From contig CM043969.1 in assembly GCA_014529385.2 (NCBI GenBank), positions 30,586,946 to 30,646,945 of the forward strand: 60,000 nucleotides of DNA, given 5' to 3'. The notes beneath the pieces are model-generated. The model searched no databases, was not told the origin of the DNA, and saw only the letters and a list, made by a program, of their open reading frames with translations. This DNA is from Adiantum capillus-veneris. Its lineage: Eukaryota > Streptophyta > Polypodiopsida > Polypodiales > Pteridaceae. This document shows positions 21,083 through 31,332 of this stretch, one piece after another. The position numbers and the translations under genes are program-made. Each line of letters opens with the position of its first letter. Position 1 is the stretch's first letter.

Positions 21083-21318
21083 TAGAGATACAGAATGTGA
21101 ATAGGATGTAGTCTTCAAAGATAACAAAGAATGAAGATCAAGACTGGTCACCCACAAACGATAGCACAAGGTCCTCAAGCAAAATTCAAATGGAATATAT
21201 TATTGAAGCTGATCCGTCTCCATCAATTAGAACTTCAGAAGAGTTAAAAGATAATCAAGTAATAGTAAGTGCACATTAAACAAAGCAAAGAACAACCACG
21301 ATAGCTATTGAGCAAAGA

Positions 21319-21801
21319 ATGCCACCAAAGCCAGAAGTTAAGAAGAATGAGGTTGCAAAAAGTCAGGAAGCAATAGGAAGTCCAAATATCCAGACATTGC
21401 CAGCTGAATTAGCTGATGTAAGTTATATTGAAACACAAAGTCTCAAGCTACCCTCCATAGAGACACAGTTAGATCAAGATGAGACCATGGCAAAAGATGG
21501 ACAGAGATCTTCAATAGAACCAGCAAAGAGAATAGTTGTAGTTATCTACAATACAAAAGGAGCAAGTGTCAGACGCAATGCTCTATTGGATAAAGAAGAA
21601 AAGTGCAATAGGGTTTCAGACAACATCTCGAGCATTTTAGAGACTACTCAGGACAAGCCAGGTAACAACAACATCATGGGTAAGGCTACAAGTCAAGAAG
21701 AAATGGTTGCTACCCTTAGCATCCAACATCATGACGAGCAGGTAAAGCTTCAGGTGAAGCCTTCAAAGGAAATTCTTGCAGATGTCATCCTTGGACATTA
21801 G
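21319..21801 (+). CDS. Hydrophilic unrecognised ORF inside the rearranged LTR element
   Basis: A 160-codon open frame, the longest in this internal region, starting MPPKPEVKKNEVAKSQEA. It is rich in Lys, Gln, Glu and Ser, has no hydrophobic segment, zinc knuckle or catalytic motif that I can see, and ends at TAG 21799-21801. In-frame sequence continues after the stop (WLDQCKAYKED), so the frame was once longer. The VKPSKEILADVILGHxWLDQ ending vaguely recalls the protease-RT linker of Gypsy elements (DVILGxxWL), but the active site is not present. I cannot assign a function. Confidence 0.35.
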   Translation: MPPKPEVKKNEVAKSQEAIGSPNIQTLPAELADVSYIETQSLKLPSIETQLDQDETMAKDGQRSSIEPAKRIVVVIYNTKGASVRRNALLDKEEKCNRVSDNISSILETTQDKPGNNNIMGKATSQEEMVATLSIQHHDEQVKLQVKPSKEILADVILGH

Positions 21802-23818
21802 TGGTTAGACCAATGCAAGGCCTACAAAGAAGATACAATGATAATACTCTCTTTTCTAAGAGGTAGCCATCAACATTTATGGGTACCGATAATGCTAGAT
21901 TCAGAGTTGCACAAGTCACAAGGATCGAAGAAAAATCTTGCGAACAAAGGTAAAGCTAAAGTGGAACTTCCACCAATAAGTAGTGACAGCATATGCCTCT
22001 ACATCAAAAACCCCTCATGGATCAGTTTCTTCAAGCAAGTCAGGCTTTTAAATCTTCAAGTCAATTGTTGACCCAACTAAAACCTCTAAGGAGACGCCTA
22101 GAAAAGCAATGATCTATCACAAACAAAGTACTCAAGAAAATAGAAGAAAGTAAAGCAAGTGTTTGTTTAGAGTGATTTCGTAAAAGCAATGATCCGGTTT
22201 GGATTAAAGACGCGAAATCAACACAAAAACACAAATTCATGGGATGGATAGCATCACAATGGAGCTTAAAAGAACAGGATTACTATGGAGGTAACAGACA
22301 CATATGGGTACCAAAACCGCAGGTTAGAGCATATGAAGTAGCTTCAAGTCCCTCCCAAGAAAGAAGGCCCACAAGGTATCAACCTCGACAATATCTTAGA
22401 ATACCTGAGAATAAGGTATACAACAGAAACAACATCAAAAAATTATAAAGTCTACCACAACCCACAAGAGGATACACAACAAAGATGGATATCAAATAAT
22501 GTTCCTCTCGGACAAGGATTCTACACAGGTTATACAAAGATTTGGTTTACATTCAACCACAAGCCAACTGCAACTACACCATACCTGCATGAAGATCTCA
22601 AGAACTCAATGAGACCTAGAGCAAAGCAAAGTCAACTAAGTAGATACAAAGGTCATCAAGAGATTTGGATTCCTAAGTCTTCCAATGATCCTAGTCAAAA
22701 TTCAAATGTCGACAGTGAACAGAGGCCTATAGCAACATCAAAGACTCCTATCAACATGCCCAATTGGAGAATCAAACAAATAATGGAGTCTTGACAGTCA
22801 AAGAAGGACCACCCAACCAACGCGAATGCAAATTCAAAGATGAGAAAATAGGTATGGAATAGGAAACATTCAATCCCAACTCGGTCCTTTGGTAATCCTC
22901 TTTTTGAGGATTCAAGCTTACTTTTAAATGAAGAAATATTTGTAGTAAGCACAAGAATGTAAAAAGTCAAGTTGCCAGGGTGCAAAAAACACTCTTTGGC
23001 ATAGTCAAAGCCGGGCTGCTGAGCCATAAAATGAGCAAAGAATTAGTCCCAAAGCTTCAAGTCATATTATACTCTCTACTAAGAGTCGTAGTTATTAGGC
23101 TTACACTCAAGCTAGAAGAGTTGAGCATATCTAAGTCATGTCGCTCATGTTGGATGAGATGAGCATAAGAGTCGAAGTCGATTAACTTATAATTGGTGGG
23201 GTGTCGTAAAGTCCAACACTCACGCACGGTGCACAGTAAGATGAGAGCATATATCCTTGACGATCAAAACCATTCTTAAAGGGGTGCCAGCTTGCAAAGC
23301 GATGTCAAATGCTTTTACAGCTACACCATCTTTCTGAAGAACCCCTCAAAATCATACTTGCACAACATATTGTTTTCCATGCATTTCCATGTATGCATAC
23401 CTTTTTAATTTCATATCTATCAGCAAATAATCCCTTGAGTATTTTATTGATACTTCCAATGCTAATAAGTACTCCAATAATGCGTGTATCCCAAAGACAC
23501 TTTGTTTCCACTAGGCTTTTTTCCTTTGGTCATCCAGGTATTAGATCCTAATTTAGAACCTCATCATTCTACTTCTCTTGAATATACTTTTCATAGATAA
23601 ACAACATCCTCTTCATTATTCTAAGACAACGGACAAATGCAACATCATCTCTCACATCAGACATATTCGGACCAATGAAGATGCTGTAGCAAATTGAGTC
23701 TCATCAACAAAAAATTCAACGACAAACGAAGACAATCATCCCATGAACAACCAATCAGAAACCTTCCCTTGACTCCACGGACACTTTTCAACATTGCCCG
23801 AGGACGGGCACTAAAGTC

Positions 23819-23830
23819 GGAAGGGGGAAA
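23819..23830 (+). other. Polypurine tract before the + strand LTR
   Basis: GGAAGGGGGAAA directly precedes TGTTAACTGAG at 23831, the expected layout before a 3' LTR. Confidence 0.75.
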
Positions 23831-24129
23831 TGTTAACTGAGTCAACGTCAGTTAACAAAAGATGCTAAAGATCAAAGATATATGGATGCACATCAAGGAT
23901 GAATACAAAGAAGAAGTGAAGATTGGATTTACACATTTTCCCAAAATTGTCATCTATTGTAAATTCCTTAATTATTTCAAGCCATTGTAACATTTAAATG
24001 TGTTAGAGGCTCAATGGGAGTTCCAAGTTGTAAAGAGCATGTCAATTACTGTGCCTAGGTAGCAGATCCAGTAAGTGGTGGAGCCCTAAAGTCCCTGGGT
24101 GCCTGGACATTTCATATTTTTACCCTAGG

Positions 24130-24137
24130 TATATAAG
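24130..24137 (+). promoter_or_regulatory. TATA box of the 3' LTR
   Basis: TATATAAG in 'ccctaggtatataaggtagtg', about 300 bp into the LTR and conserved in the inverted partner. Confidence 0.55.
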
Positions 24138-24670
24138 GTAGTGTGTAAAAGAAATTAGGGTTCTCAATATCATTTGTGAGAGCACTCTTTGGTGAAAGAT
24201 CTTGAGGTGTGTGGCTATGGAGTCCTTGAGCTTCTCCTTGCTCATGAGACTTTATTAACACTAATGAATGACTCATTCTATTTCACTATACCTCTATCAT
24301 GCTTCTTATGATTGCCTATGATGCTTAGATTAGCTAGATCTTAACTAATTAGTGGTTAATCCCTCTCTAATCATGTGTGATTGCTCTCTCTTTCTTGTGT
24401 GTGCATGTAGGTTTGATTGGAGTGTGGTGCTCAATAGATCTATGTGTTTGTGCTTGCGATTAGTGTGTTGCATGATAGGATTAGTGTTGTGTGTGTCAAT
24501 TGTAGTGTGTGTGATTGGGTTGATTGTAGGTGAAGAGAAAAGTGGATGTTGAGATTGTTCTTCATTGTGGCTTAGCTCCTCCATAGGCCGAGAATCTCAC
24601 CTCATAGAGTTAACCATTTTGGTTGCCATGATTAGTTCACTAACCATGTGAGTGTTTCCATGCCCTTGTC

Positions 24671-24800
24671 GGGTAGCTCATCCCTCCGTATTGACAATTT
24701 TGTTGGTCAATACGGGTATCTCATCCCTCCGTGTTGACAATTTTGTTGGTCAATACGGGTAGCTCATCCCTCTGTATTGAATTTTTTTTTGGTCATTGGA
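24671..24800 (+). repeat. 43-bp tandem triplication at the LTR end
   Basis: Three copies start at 24671, 24714 and 24757, each beginning GGGTAGCTCATCCCTC or a one-base variant and running into TTGTTGGTCAATAC. The third diverges at its end into the terminal GGTCATTGGAGC. The partner LTR (20162-21082) has one copy. Confidence 0.82.
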
Positions 24801-24827
24801 GCTATTGTAACAATGGAACCTCCAACA

Positions 24828-25551
24828 GTCCGGCACTTTTCCAACCTACTATCCATTGTGTTATTGAGGTTTTAGCTCAAGGTGGTTTGAAGGTCCACCA
24901 TTTTTCCAAGCTAGATCTAATGAGAGAAGCTATCTCTATTTTTTAAAGGTCAATGTGTGAATGGAGGAGAGCTAGTATGTTTACTTCCATTGATGGTCTA
25001 GGACAGAGGTCCACCACTTTTTAAACTTACTAACCACTGTGTTATGGAGGTTTTAGCCCAAGGTTGTTTGAAGATCCACTACCTATCCAAGATATCTCTA
25101 TTGAAAGAATCTATCACTATTGTTTGAAGGTTAAAGTGTTCATGGAGTCTAGCTACTATGTCTACTACCATGAAGGGTTTGGGACATAGGTCCATCACTT
25201 TTCCAACCTACTAACCATTGTTCTATGGAAGTTTTAGCCCAAGGTGGTTTGAAGGTCCACCACTCGTCCAAGCTAGCTCTATTGAATAGTCATATCTCTA
25301 CTCTTATACCATGGATGTTTGGGGTAGAGGTCTAACACTTGTCCAACCTACTATCCATTTTGTTATTGAGGTTCTAGCCCAAGGTGGTTTGAAGGTCCAC
25401 CACTTGTCCAAGCTAGCTCTATTAAAAGAAGCTATCTCTATTGTTTGAAGGTCAATGTGTGAATGGAGTGTAACTACCTTGTTTACTACCATGGATGGTT
25501 TGGGCAGAGGACCATCACTTGTCCAACCTACTAGCCATTTTTCTATGCAGG
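24828..25551 (+). repeat. ~180-bp satellite array, block 1
   Basis: About four monomers. Marker boxes are GGTCCACCACTTGTCCAA, 'ttgtgttatggaggttttagccc', 'ggtggtttgaaggtccacca' and 'gtgtgaatggagtgtagcta'. The block starts at the end of an LTR and stops in mid-monomer ('ttctatgcagg') where the chromovirus begins; the monomer resumes at 31456. Short open frames in it are by-products of the repeat. Confidence 0.88.
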
Positions 25552-25677
25552 TGAAAGGGAGGTGGTAATGCGTGTGCTAGTCTCCCCCCAGCCGTGCTAA
25601 CTTATAGCCTCCCTCTAGTGTACACAACACTGTCTGACCGTGCCAATGGCGTTGCCCATAGGACCCATGCCCTTACA
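25552..25677 (-). repeat. 3' LTR of the chromovirus (126 bp)
   Basis: Read on the - strand it begins TGTAAGGGCATGGG (at 25677) and ends TTTCA. About 13% different by eye from the other LTR, including one 3-bp indel. The - strand TATA-like CTATAAG is at 25601-25607. The exact inner end is uncertain by about ten bases. Confidence 0.75.
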
Positions 25678-25691
25678 TTACCCCCCCTTGG
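25678..25691 (-). other. Polypurine tract of the chromovirus
   Basis: On the - strand CCAAGGGGGGGTAA ends directly at the LTR start TGTAAGG. It overlaps the final codons of pol (SPRGG). Confidence 0.75.
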
Positions 25692-25850
25692 AGAATGGTT
25701 TTTATCCTCAAAAATGAACATGGGAAAAAGTTTCTTAAGTGTGAAGACATTCTCCCATGTAGAACCTTCTTCAGGTCTATTTAGCCATTTTACCAGCACC
25801 TGTCGTCTGACATGATGTCTTGTGCGAAGCTCATGAGAATCCAAAATCTT
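25685..25850 (-). pseudogene. Chromodomain at the integrase C-terminus
   Basis: The - strand frame reads RRQVLVKWLNRPEEGSTWEN followed by LKKLFPMFIFEDKNHSPRGG. It has the chromodomain hallmarks: VLVKW, P-EE-x-TWE, and the helix LxxxFPxF. The terminal F-x-EDK wording recalls plant chromovirus chromodomains of the Tekay/Del kind, but I would not fix the clade. Chromodomains bind methylated histone H3 tails. The frame runs on into the LTR and stops at 25602. It is preserved better than the rest of pol. Confidence 0.75.
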
Positions 25851-27280
25851 TTTGGGCTAATGAGGAATGCTTGGCTGTGCAATAAGGTCAGCCAACACAC
25901 CTGTGTCAATGACATTATGATTCTGTCCTAGCTGTTTTCGTTAATGGCTAACATGAAAAACAGGATGAACTCGTGAGTGCTCTGGAAGAGCTAACTTATA
26001 GGCCACTTGACCTATACGTTTGAGAATCGTAAACGGTCCACAATAGCGTGGTGAAAGTTTAGCAACTTCCCCCATCTTCAGAATTTATGAATGCTCCCGA
26101 ACTTTGAGGAAAACCTTGTCTCCTTCTTCGAAAGTAGCAAGACGTCGATGCTCATCTGCATACTTCTTATATCGATCTTGAGCTTGCTTAACATTCTGTT
26201 GAGCAGCTCAAAGCATGTCAAAATGGTCTTGGAGAAAACCCTTTGCTTGTTGTATCCTCTCCTTAGCCAACCCGACCATAGCGGGTGATCTAGGTTGAAA
26301 TCCATACAAAAGCATAAATAGACTAAACCCTGTAGTCACATGCTTTGAACTATTATAAGCAAATTCCAATATAAGTAAGTAGTCTTCCTAATTGGTTTAC
26401 TTCTTGCTAACATACGCTCGTAGCATATCCTGTGGAACTTGATTAACTCTTTATCAGTTTTTGGATGATTAGCCGTACTTAATCTAAGTTTAGTTTCCAA
26501 CTTTTGGAACATAGCTCTCCAGAAGTGACTATCAAACTTTCGATCTCTGTCACCAATGATACTAGCTCGAAGACTGTAGAGTTTATATATATGTTGTACA
26601 AACAACTGTGATAATTCCAGTGTCTTAACCGTAGTATTAGTGGGAATGAATTGACCCATCTTTGTGAGACGGTCTACAATTACCAAAATGGCATCATTGT
26701 CACGATTTGTAGTAGGTAGTCCTACTACAAAATCCATAGAGATACTCTCCCACTTACCTTGTGGAATCTCTAAAGGATGTAAAAGGCCACCTACCTTGAG
26801 GCGCTCTGCCTTATTAACTTGGCACTATTGGCAATTTAGTACGTACTCTTGAACATCTTGATGTAAGCCCGGCCAATAAAATTTCCGTCGAATGAAGGCA
26901 TACATCTTATAGATACCTGGATGACCAGCACTTGGACTATTGTGACACTCAAATAAGATTTGGCACCTAGTGTCTGAGTTCTTTGGCACACATACTCCAT
27001 CTTTGTGGAGTAAGTAGCCATCATCAACAACGGAAAAATTATTCCATCGATTAAGCTCTTCCTGGGTAGGGGTGGAACTCTTTGTGTTGGAGTTTCTATC
27101 TGTGCGTGCAGAGACATGTTGATCTAAGTGTTCAGAGACATGTGAGTGTGAGGGATCCCTTTTTAAAACTGCACTCCACACTTTAGCATATGATTGATCT
27201 TGTGCACACTTGCCGCGTAATGACTCCAAAAATCCACTCTTTTCTTCCGTGAAAGCAAGTGAATTAATTTGAGGCATCCG
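25850..27280 (-). pseudogene. Chromovirus integrase remnant
   Basis: On the - strand, from 27280 downward, the zinc-finger part includes CHNSPSAGHPGIYK and RRKFYWPGLHQDVQEY; a stop falls inside its CxxC pair near 26828. The core follows: ISMDFVVGLPTTNRDND (first Asp), LVIVDRLTKMGQFIP, SIIGDRDRKFDSHFW (second Asp) and HPKTDKE (third acidic residue region, disturbed by an indel). The C-terminal domain reads [20 protein letters not shown] and then [12 protein letters not shown]. Frames change near 26820, 26340 and 26050. The enzyme cannot be functional. Confidence 0.82.
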
Positions 27281-27284
27281 ACTT

Positions 27285-28810
27285 AGTGCATCCGCTACTA
27301 CATTATATCACCCCTTGTGATATCGTAGCTTACATTCATAATCTTGAAGGATTTATGCCCATCTAGCTTTACAACCCTTCAAGGTTGTTTGAGTACTAAA
27401 CCATTTGATACTCTCATGGTGGTCAAAAACTACTTCAAACTTGGCACCATATAAATAGTGTCACCACTTTCGTAAAGCATGAATTATGGCATAGAGCTCT
27501 CTCTCATAGACAAAATAATTCTATTGAGCTCTATCTAACTTTTTACTTTCAAAGGCTATAGGTCTTCCCTCTTGGAGAAGTACTGCACCAATGGCTTTAT
27601 CACTAGCATTAGTCTCTACCACAAACGGCTTAAGTGGGTCGATGATTGCTAGGATGGGAGCAGTGGCTATAGCTACCTTGAGCTGTTCGAAATTGCGTTT
27701 TTGGGCTTCTTCCCAAGAAAAGTTCTTAACTTTTGGTTTAAGTTGATCCATAATAGGAACAATGATTTTGGGATAGTCATGGATATACTGTCGATAAAAT
27801 CCAGCCATGCCAAAAAATATTTGAAGCTCCTCAACCGTGTTGTGATGTGGCCATCGAAGAATGGGAGCAACCTTGTCAGTGTCCATCTTGATGCCAGAAT
27901 AAGAAATCACATGACCGAGGTAATGTATCTCTGTTTTAAAGAAATCACACTTGCTTTGCTTAGCTTACAACACATGAGCTCGTAGTTGTTCAAACACTAA
28001 TCGTAAGTGTTCCATGTGTGCATCTTCTGTCTTACTGTAAATGAGAATGTCATAAAGGAAAACCACAACAAATTTTCCAAGATAGGGACATAAGACACTA
28101 TCCATGAGTGTCATAAATGTAGCTGGAGCATTGGTTAGACCAAAAGGCATAACCAAAAATTCAAAATGCCCGAACCGTGTTCTAAAGAGAGTTTTGGAGA
28201 TATCTTGCAGTAGGATACGTACCTGGTGGTGTCCTAAACAAAGATCTATCTTTGTATAGTATCTTGCTTCGTGGAGTTGATCAAACAACTCATCCACTTG
28301 AGGCGAGGATACTTGTTCTTGATGGTTATCGCATTTAATCTGCGATAATCTACGCACATGCGCATAGTACCATCTTTCTTTTTTACCAATATAATTGGTG
28401 ATGCCCAAGGCGAAGTGCTAGGTCTAATGAAAACATGAGCGAGGTAGTCATCCAACTGACTCTCAACCTCCTTGGCTTCTTTAGCACTCATACTTTAAGG
28501 TGGTTTACTCACCGGTTAAGTGTCTGGAAAGACATCTATGAAATGTTGCACATCACGTGTAGGGGTTATACCTGGTGGTAAATTACTTGAGAACACATCA
28601 CTATACTCCATGAGTAAGTGAGTCAGCTTTTGTCGTGCAAAAGGAGAAAGTAAAATAGAGCTATGCTGGGATGGAGAATCTTGTAATTCCTGTAATGTTT
28701 GTTTTACAATAGTTGCATAATGCTCTATAGAATTAAAATTGAGAGCACTTTTCTTGTTAGATTTTCTAACACTTTGTTTATTAGTAGAATTCATTGCACT
28801 TTGCATATCA
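27285..28810 (-). pseudogene. Chromovirus reverse transcriptase and RNase H remnant
   Basis: From 28806 downward on the - strand: LTHLLMEYSDVFSSNLPPGI, then [54 protein letters not shown], then [20 protein letters not shown]. The catalytic box reads VVFLYDILIYS (28034-28072), where Tyr replaces the first of the two aspartates. The thumb follows (GIKMDTDKVAPILRWP, FFGMAGFYRQYI), then RNase H with FVVETNASDKAIGAVL, where Asn replaces the first catalytic Asp. Late RNase H pieces (VVADALSRMPQIN) lie near 27270-27310. Both catalytic centres are lost. Confidence 0.85.
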
Positions 28811-29310
28811 TTAAGTACTAGAATTCACCACACTTTGCTCTTGAAAATTCACAAGACTTAGAGACAAGTAGTAACACAAAAAGACTTCATCTATTAAATT
28901 TTCTTTCTGCGAAATAGAAAGCTGGGCTGTACATATAAGAGGTGCAAATGGTATATTTTTCTCACCAAGAGAGATCACATGTTTACCATTGGCCATAAAG
29001 GATAAGGAGTTGTGTTCATATCTAGTGTGCAATGTGTTTCCTAAACCATGCAGCCACTCCTGTCCTAAAACTACATCAGCACGGTCCATGTTCATAACTT
29101 GGAAGTCAAGGGTCATCGTATGATCTTGAACATTATGCTCAACCCCTTGAACTACTGTATCCCATACTTCTTTATCATTCCCAGACATCTGCTCCACCAC
29201 ATACTTGTGAGAGGAGGGAGTCTATGTAAGCTTCAATTTCTTGAATAGCTTATAGTTCAAGAAGTTATGAGTTGCACCATCATCCACTAAAATACAAACA
29301 TGTTGTCCGT
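28811..29310 (-). pseudogene. Chromovirus protease remnant
   Basis: The active site on the - strand reads LVDDGATHNF (29261-29290), with Asp in place of the usual Ser/Thr after the catalytic Asp. A second frame (28811-29200) carries the body: TLDFQVMNMDRADVVLGQEW followed by LHGLGNTLHTRYEHNSLSF, typical of the Gypsy protease C-terminal half (D-V-x-LG-x-x-WL). The two parts are in different frames. Confidence 0.75.
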
Positions 29311-29399
29311 TAATAGTGCCATGCATGTGAATCAAATCATGGGGGCCAAAGGTGGACTGCCACATTGAATCAGGCACACTACACTTGTGATTTTCTATG

Positions 29400-30510
29400 A
29401 AGAACCTCTACAACACAATATTTAGGAGATGAATCTAGCGTTGCACCATGTGCATGGACTTTTCTTTGCCTTGCAAAAGAGGACCATCTTTCTTGTTATG
29501 TTGGTACGAAAGACATATAAAACACAAATTGTGTTTCTTTGCACACTCAAAATCAGTAGCGCTGAGAGACCCACGTGGAGTATCTCGTGATCGTTTAGGC
29601 TTCTTAGCCTCTGGTGGGTGTGGAGAGGTAGAATGTCTCTTAATCCTCTCAGAACATGTAGGAGATCTACCTCGCCATTGGCTCTTAACCACATTGCTCT
29701 TAGCAAAAGTATTCTTAGAGTAGGGAACGTTTCCTTTCCTCTCTTGGTCATCATCATATCTTTGCGCATGACTAATGGCTTCCTCCAAAGTTTTTGGATG
29801 TTGGCTCTTAACATGAAGACGATAGTCTCTGTCAAGACCCTCATTAAAATCCCGTATCTTTTGGAATTCATCTAGACCTTCTAGTTTTAATATGATTTCC
29901 TAATACTTCAAAAGGTAATGTGTGAGAGAGAGGCCAGACATGTGGCATGCATGCCATGCTAACCAATTCTTATCTCTTCATTGGAGTCCAAAAACTCTTT
30001 GGAGAAAGAAGCTTGAAACGTAGCCCAAGACAGAGGACAAGCATTTATTGGAAATGTCACCCACCACTTATAGGCCTTGCCTTTTAGAGAAAGACTTGTA
30101 TCCGTAGTCGTCTTTATATCCGGGGTGTGTCTCAATCTATGAATATCACTCCATTTGTGTAAGAACGTATTGACCGCATCCTTGTTACGATCCCGCTCTT
30201 CCCGTGAAACTCAGGAATGGTGATATTCTTAAGTAATGCATTGATGCCTTCTGCAGCACTTGTCTCTTGGACTCCTTGAGTCGTGTGAGCTTGGTTCTTT
30301 TGAACCGTGCTACTTGTGGCTCCTTGAGTCGTCTGTGAATTCATAAATTTCACAAGTAACTCCGTAAGATTGGTAACATTTTCATTGAGTGCAGAGAGGT
30401 TGCTTTCAAGTACGCTTTAGTGATGTTCCAAAGTCTTGAAAGAAGTAATATCTACAAGCCCATGATCTCCTAGATCATCATCATCATGCATATTAGTGTC
30501 AGCAGCACCC
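29400..30510 (-). pseudogene. Chromovirus Gag remnant
   Basis: Read downward from about 30510 on the - strand: an N-terminal helical piece (SALNENVTNLTELLVKFMNS), then ITIPEFHGKSG near 30200, KAYKWWVTFPINACPLSWAT near 30030-30090 and EEAISHAQRYDDDQERKGN near 29740. A knuckle stretch CAKKHNLCFICLSYQHNKKD near 29490-29550 has lost the final Cys of the CCHC set. Several frame changes and stops interrupt it. Gag would package the element RNA. Confidence 0.72.
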
Positions 30511-31319
30511 GTGGTGCCCTAATTTTGATCTACGTGCTCAAAATCAAATGTGTGTGTAGGTGGGATATCCTCAATGGCCGTGGTAAACACACACTAATGC
30601 AAAGAGAGAAAAAAAAACGACAACTTGTACCTTGAGAAATTGAAGTCTTTGTGTTTTGTATGCTCCGCGATTTGCATTGCATGCGAACCTCGCCTTGCGG
30701 GAAATTGAGAGCTTCACTTGTCGTTCGTTGTAAGAACACCTTTGATGATTCTTCACAAAAACTCGTCATTTTTAAGAAGGCTTTTCTTCACTTTGAAGCT
30801 ACCTCCTTGAGGAAAAAAGAATTTTTGGAGGAAAACTTGCCTTCCTCCAAGAAGTGAAAAGGAAGGGTGAAATTACTTCCTTGAAGTTTGAAGCTTTCGC
30901 TTTCCTTCTAGTTTTTCTTTCAACACAAGTAGACTATCTGTCCTTGTTATACACAACAAGTCCCAATAGCTTGATGGTAATTTGTTGGCGTCTTACCCTC
31001 ATGGGGTGGGTTCAACCCTCCTTCATGCATGGGTTAAGAAAGACTTCCTACACGCGCAGCCAACAGTGCCAACTAAAGCCTTTTGATCCTCGGTGCCGTC
31101 GAGTTTCCGGTCAAGTTTGCCATGGTCGCCTGGCTTACTCGTGCGTTGTGGAGAGCGTAGTTGGGGAGCTGTCTCTATCTGCCCACGTGTTGCTCGCACA
31201 GAAAACTGTGCCTATCTTCTTTTTGCTACACAACGAAGATGTCACTATCTGCGGAACGTGGGAGAGAAGTAGGGCGTCGCACACACACGCAAGCCGCTTT
31301 TAGCCTCATCCCAAAATAA
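30511..31319 (-). other. Chromovirus leader region
   Basis: About 800 bp between primer-binding site and Gag, with no recognised domain on the - strand. On the + strand it holds a 149-codon open frame (30854-31303) that I regard as chance, and a tRNA-like box pair described separately. A leader this long may contain a second, older insertion. Confidence 0.5.
30960..31022 (+). ncRNA. tRNA-like / SINE-head-like box pair
   Basis: On the + strand, ATAGCTTGATGGTAA (30966-30980) resembles a Pol III A box, and GGGTTCAACCCTC (31008-31020) resembles a B box, about 40 bp apart as in tRNA genes and tRNA-derived SINEs. Between them is GGCGTCTTACCCTCATGGGG, like the anticodon-arm region of a tRNA-type SINE head. 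A full cloverleaf is not apparent and no SINE tail is seen, so this is tentative. Confidence 0.3.
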
Positions 31320-31331
31320 GCTCCGATACAA
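31320..31331 (-). other. Primer-binding site of the chromovirus
   Basis: On the - strand TTGTATCGGAGC, next to the 5' LTR end. It differs at two positions from the initiator-Met tRNA site TGGTATCAGAGC used by many plant LTR elements, as expected of a decayed copy. Confidence 0.6.
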
Positions 31332-31332
31332 G

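Larger units (their letters stand above)
21083..23830 (+). mobile_element. Internal region of rearranged LTR element
   Basis: This 2.75-kb stretch lies between the two oppositely oriented LTRs and ends in a polypurine tract at the + strand LTR, so it belongs to a + strand element. No RT, RNase H or integrase is seen. Coding remnants are hydrophilic and Lys/Gln-rich. A motif around a Trp-Val-Pro core appears three times: HQHLWVP (about 21867), NRHIWVPKP (about 22294) and HQEIWIPKS (about 22654). The final ~70 bp could encode PRAMLK-like debris on the - strand, but nothing convincing. It is a pol-less or heavily deleted element. Confidence 0.6.
23831..24827 (+). repeat. 3' LTR of the rearranged element (997 bp)
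   Basis: Starts TGTTAACTGAG and ends CTCCAACA. Its first 27 bases form a perfect 10-bp inverted repeat (TGTTAACTGA/TCAGTTAACA) around a 7-bp spacer. It is ~75 bp longer than its partner mainly because a 43-bp block is present three times near its end. The ~180-bp satellite begins immediately at 24828. Confidence 0.82.

Noticed and set aside
25547-25551. Target-site duplication of the chromovirus
   Set aside because: The left flank GCAGG and right flank ACAAG share only three of five bases. The insertion site is clear from the satellite register, but a duplication cannot be claimed.
30854-31303. 149-codon + strand frame in the chromovirus leader
   Set aside because: Antisense to the element, no domain, ends in low-complexity His/Ala/Ser. 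It overlaps the tRNA-like boxes.
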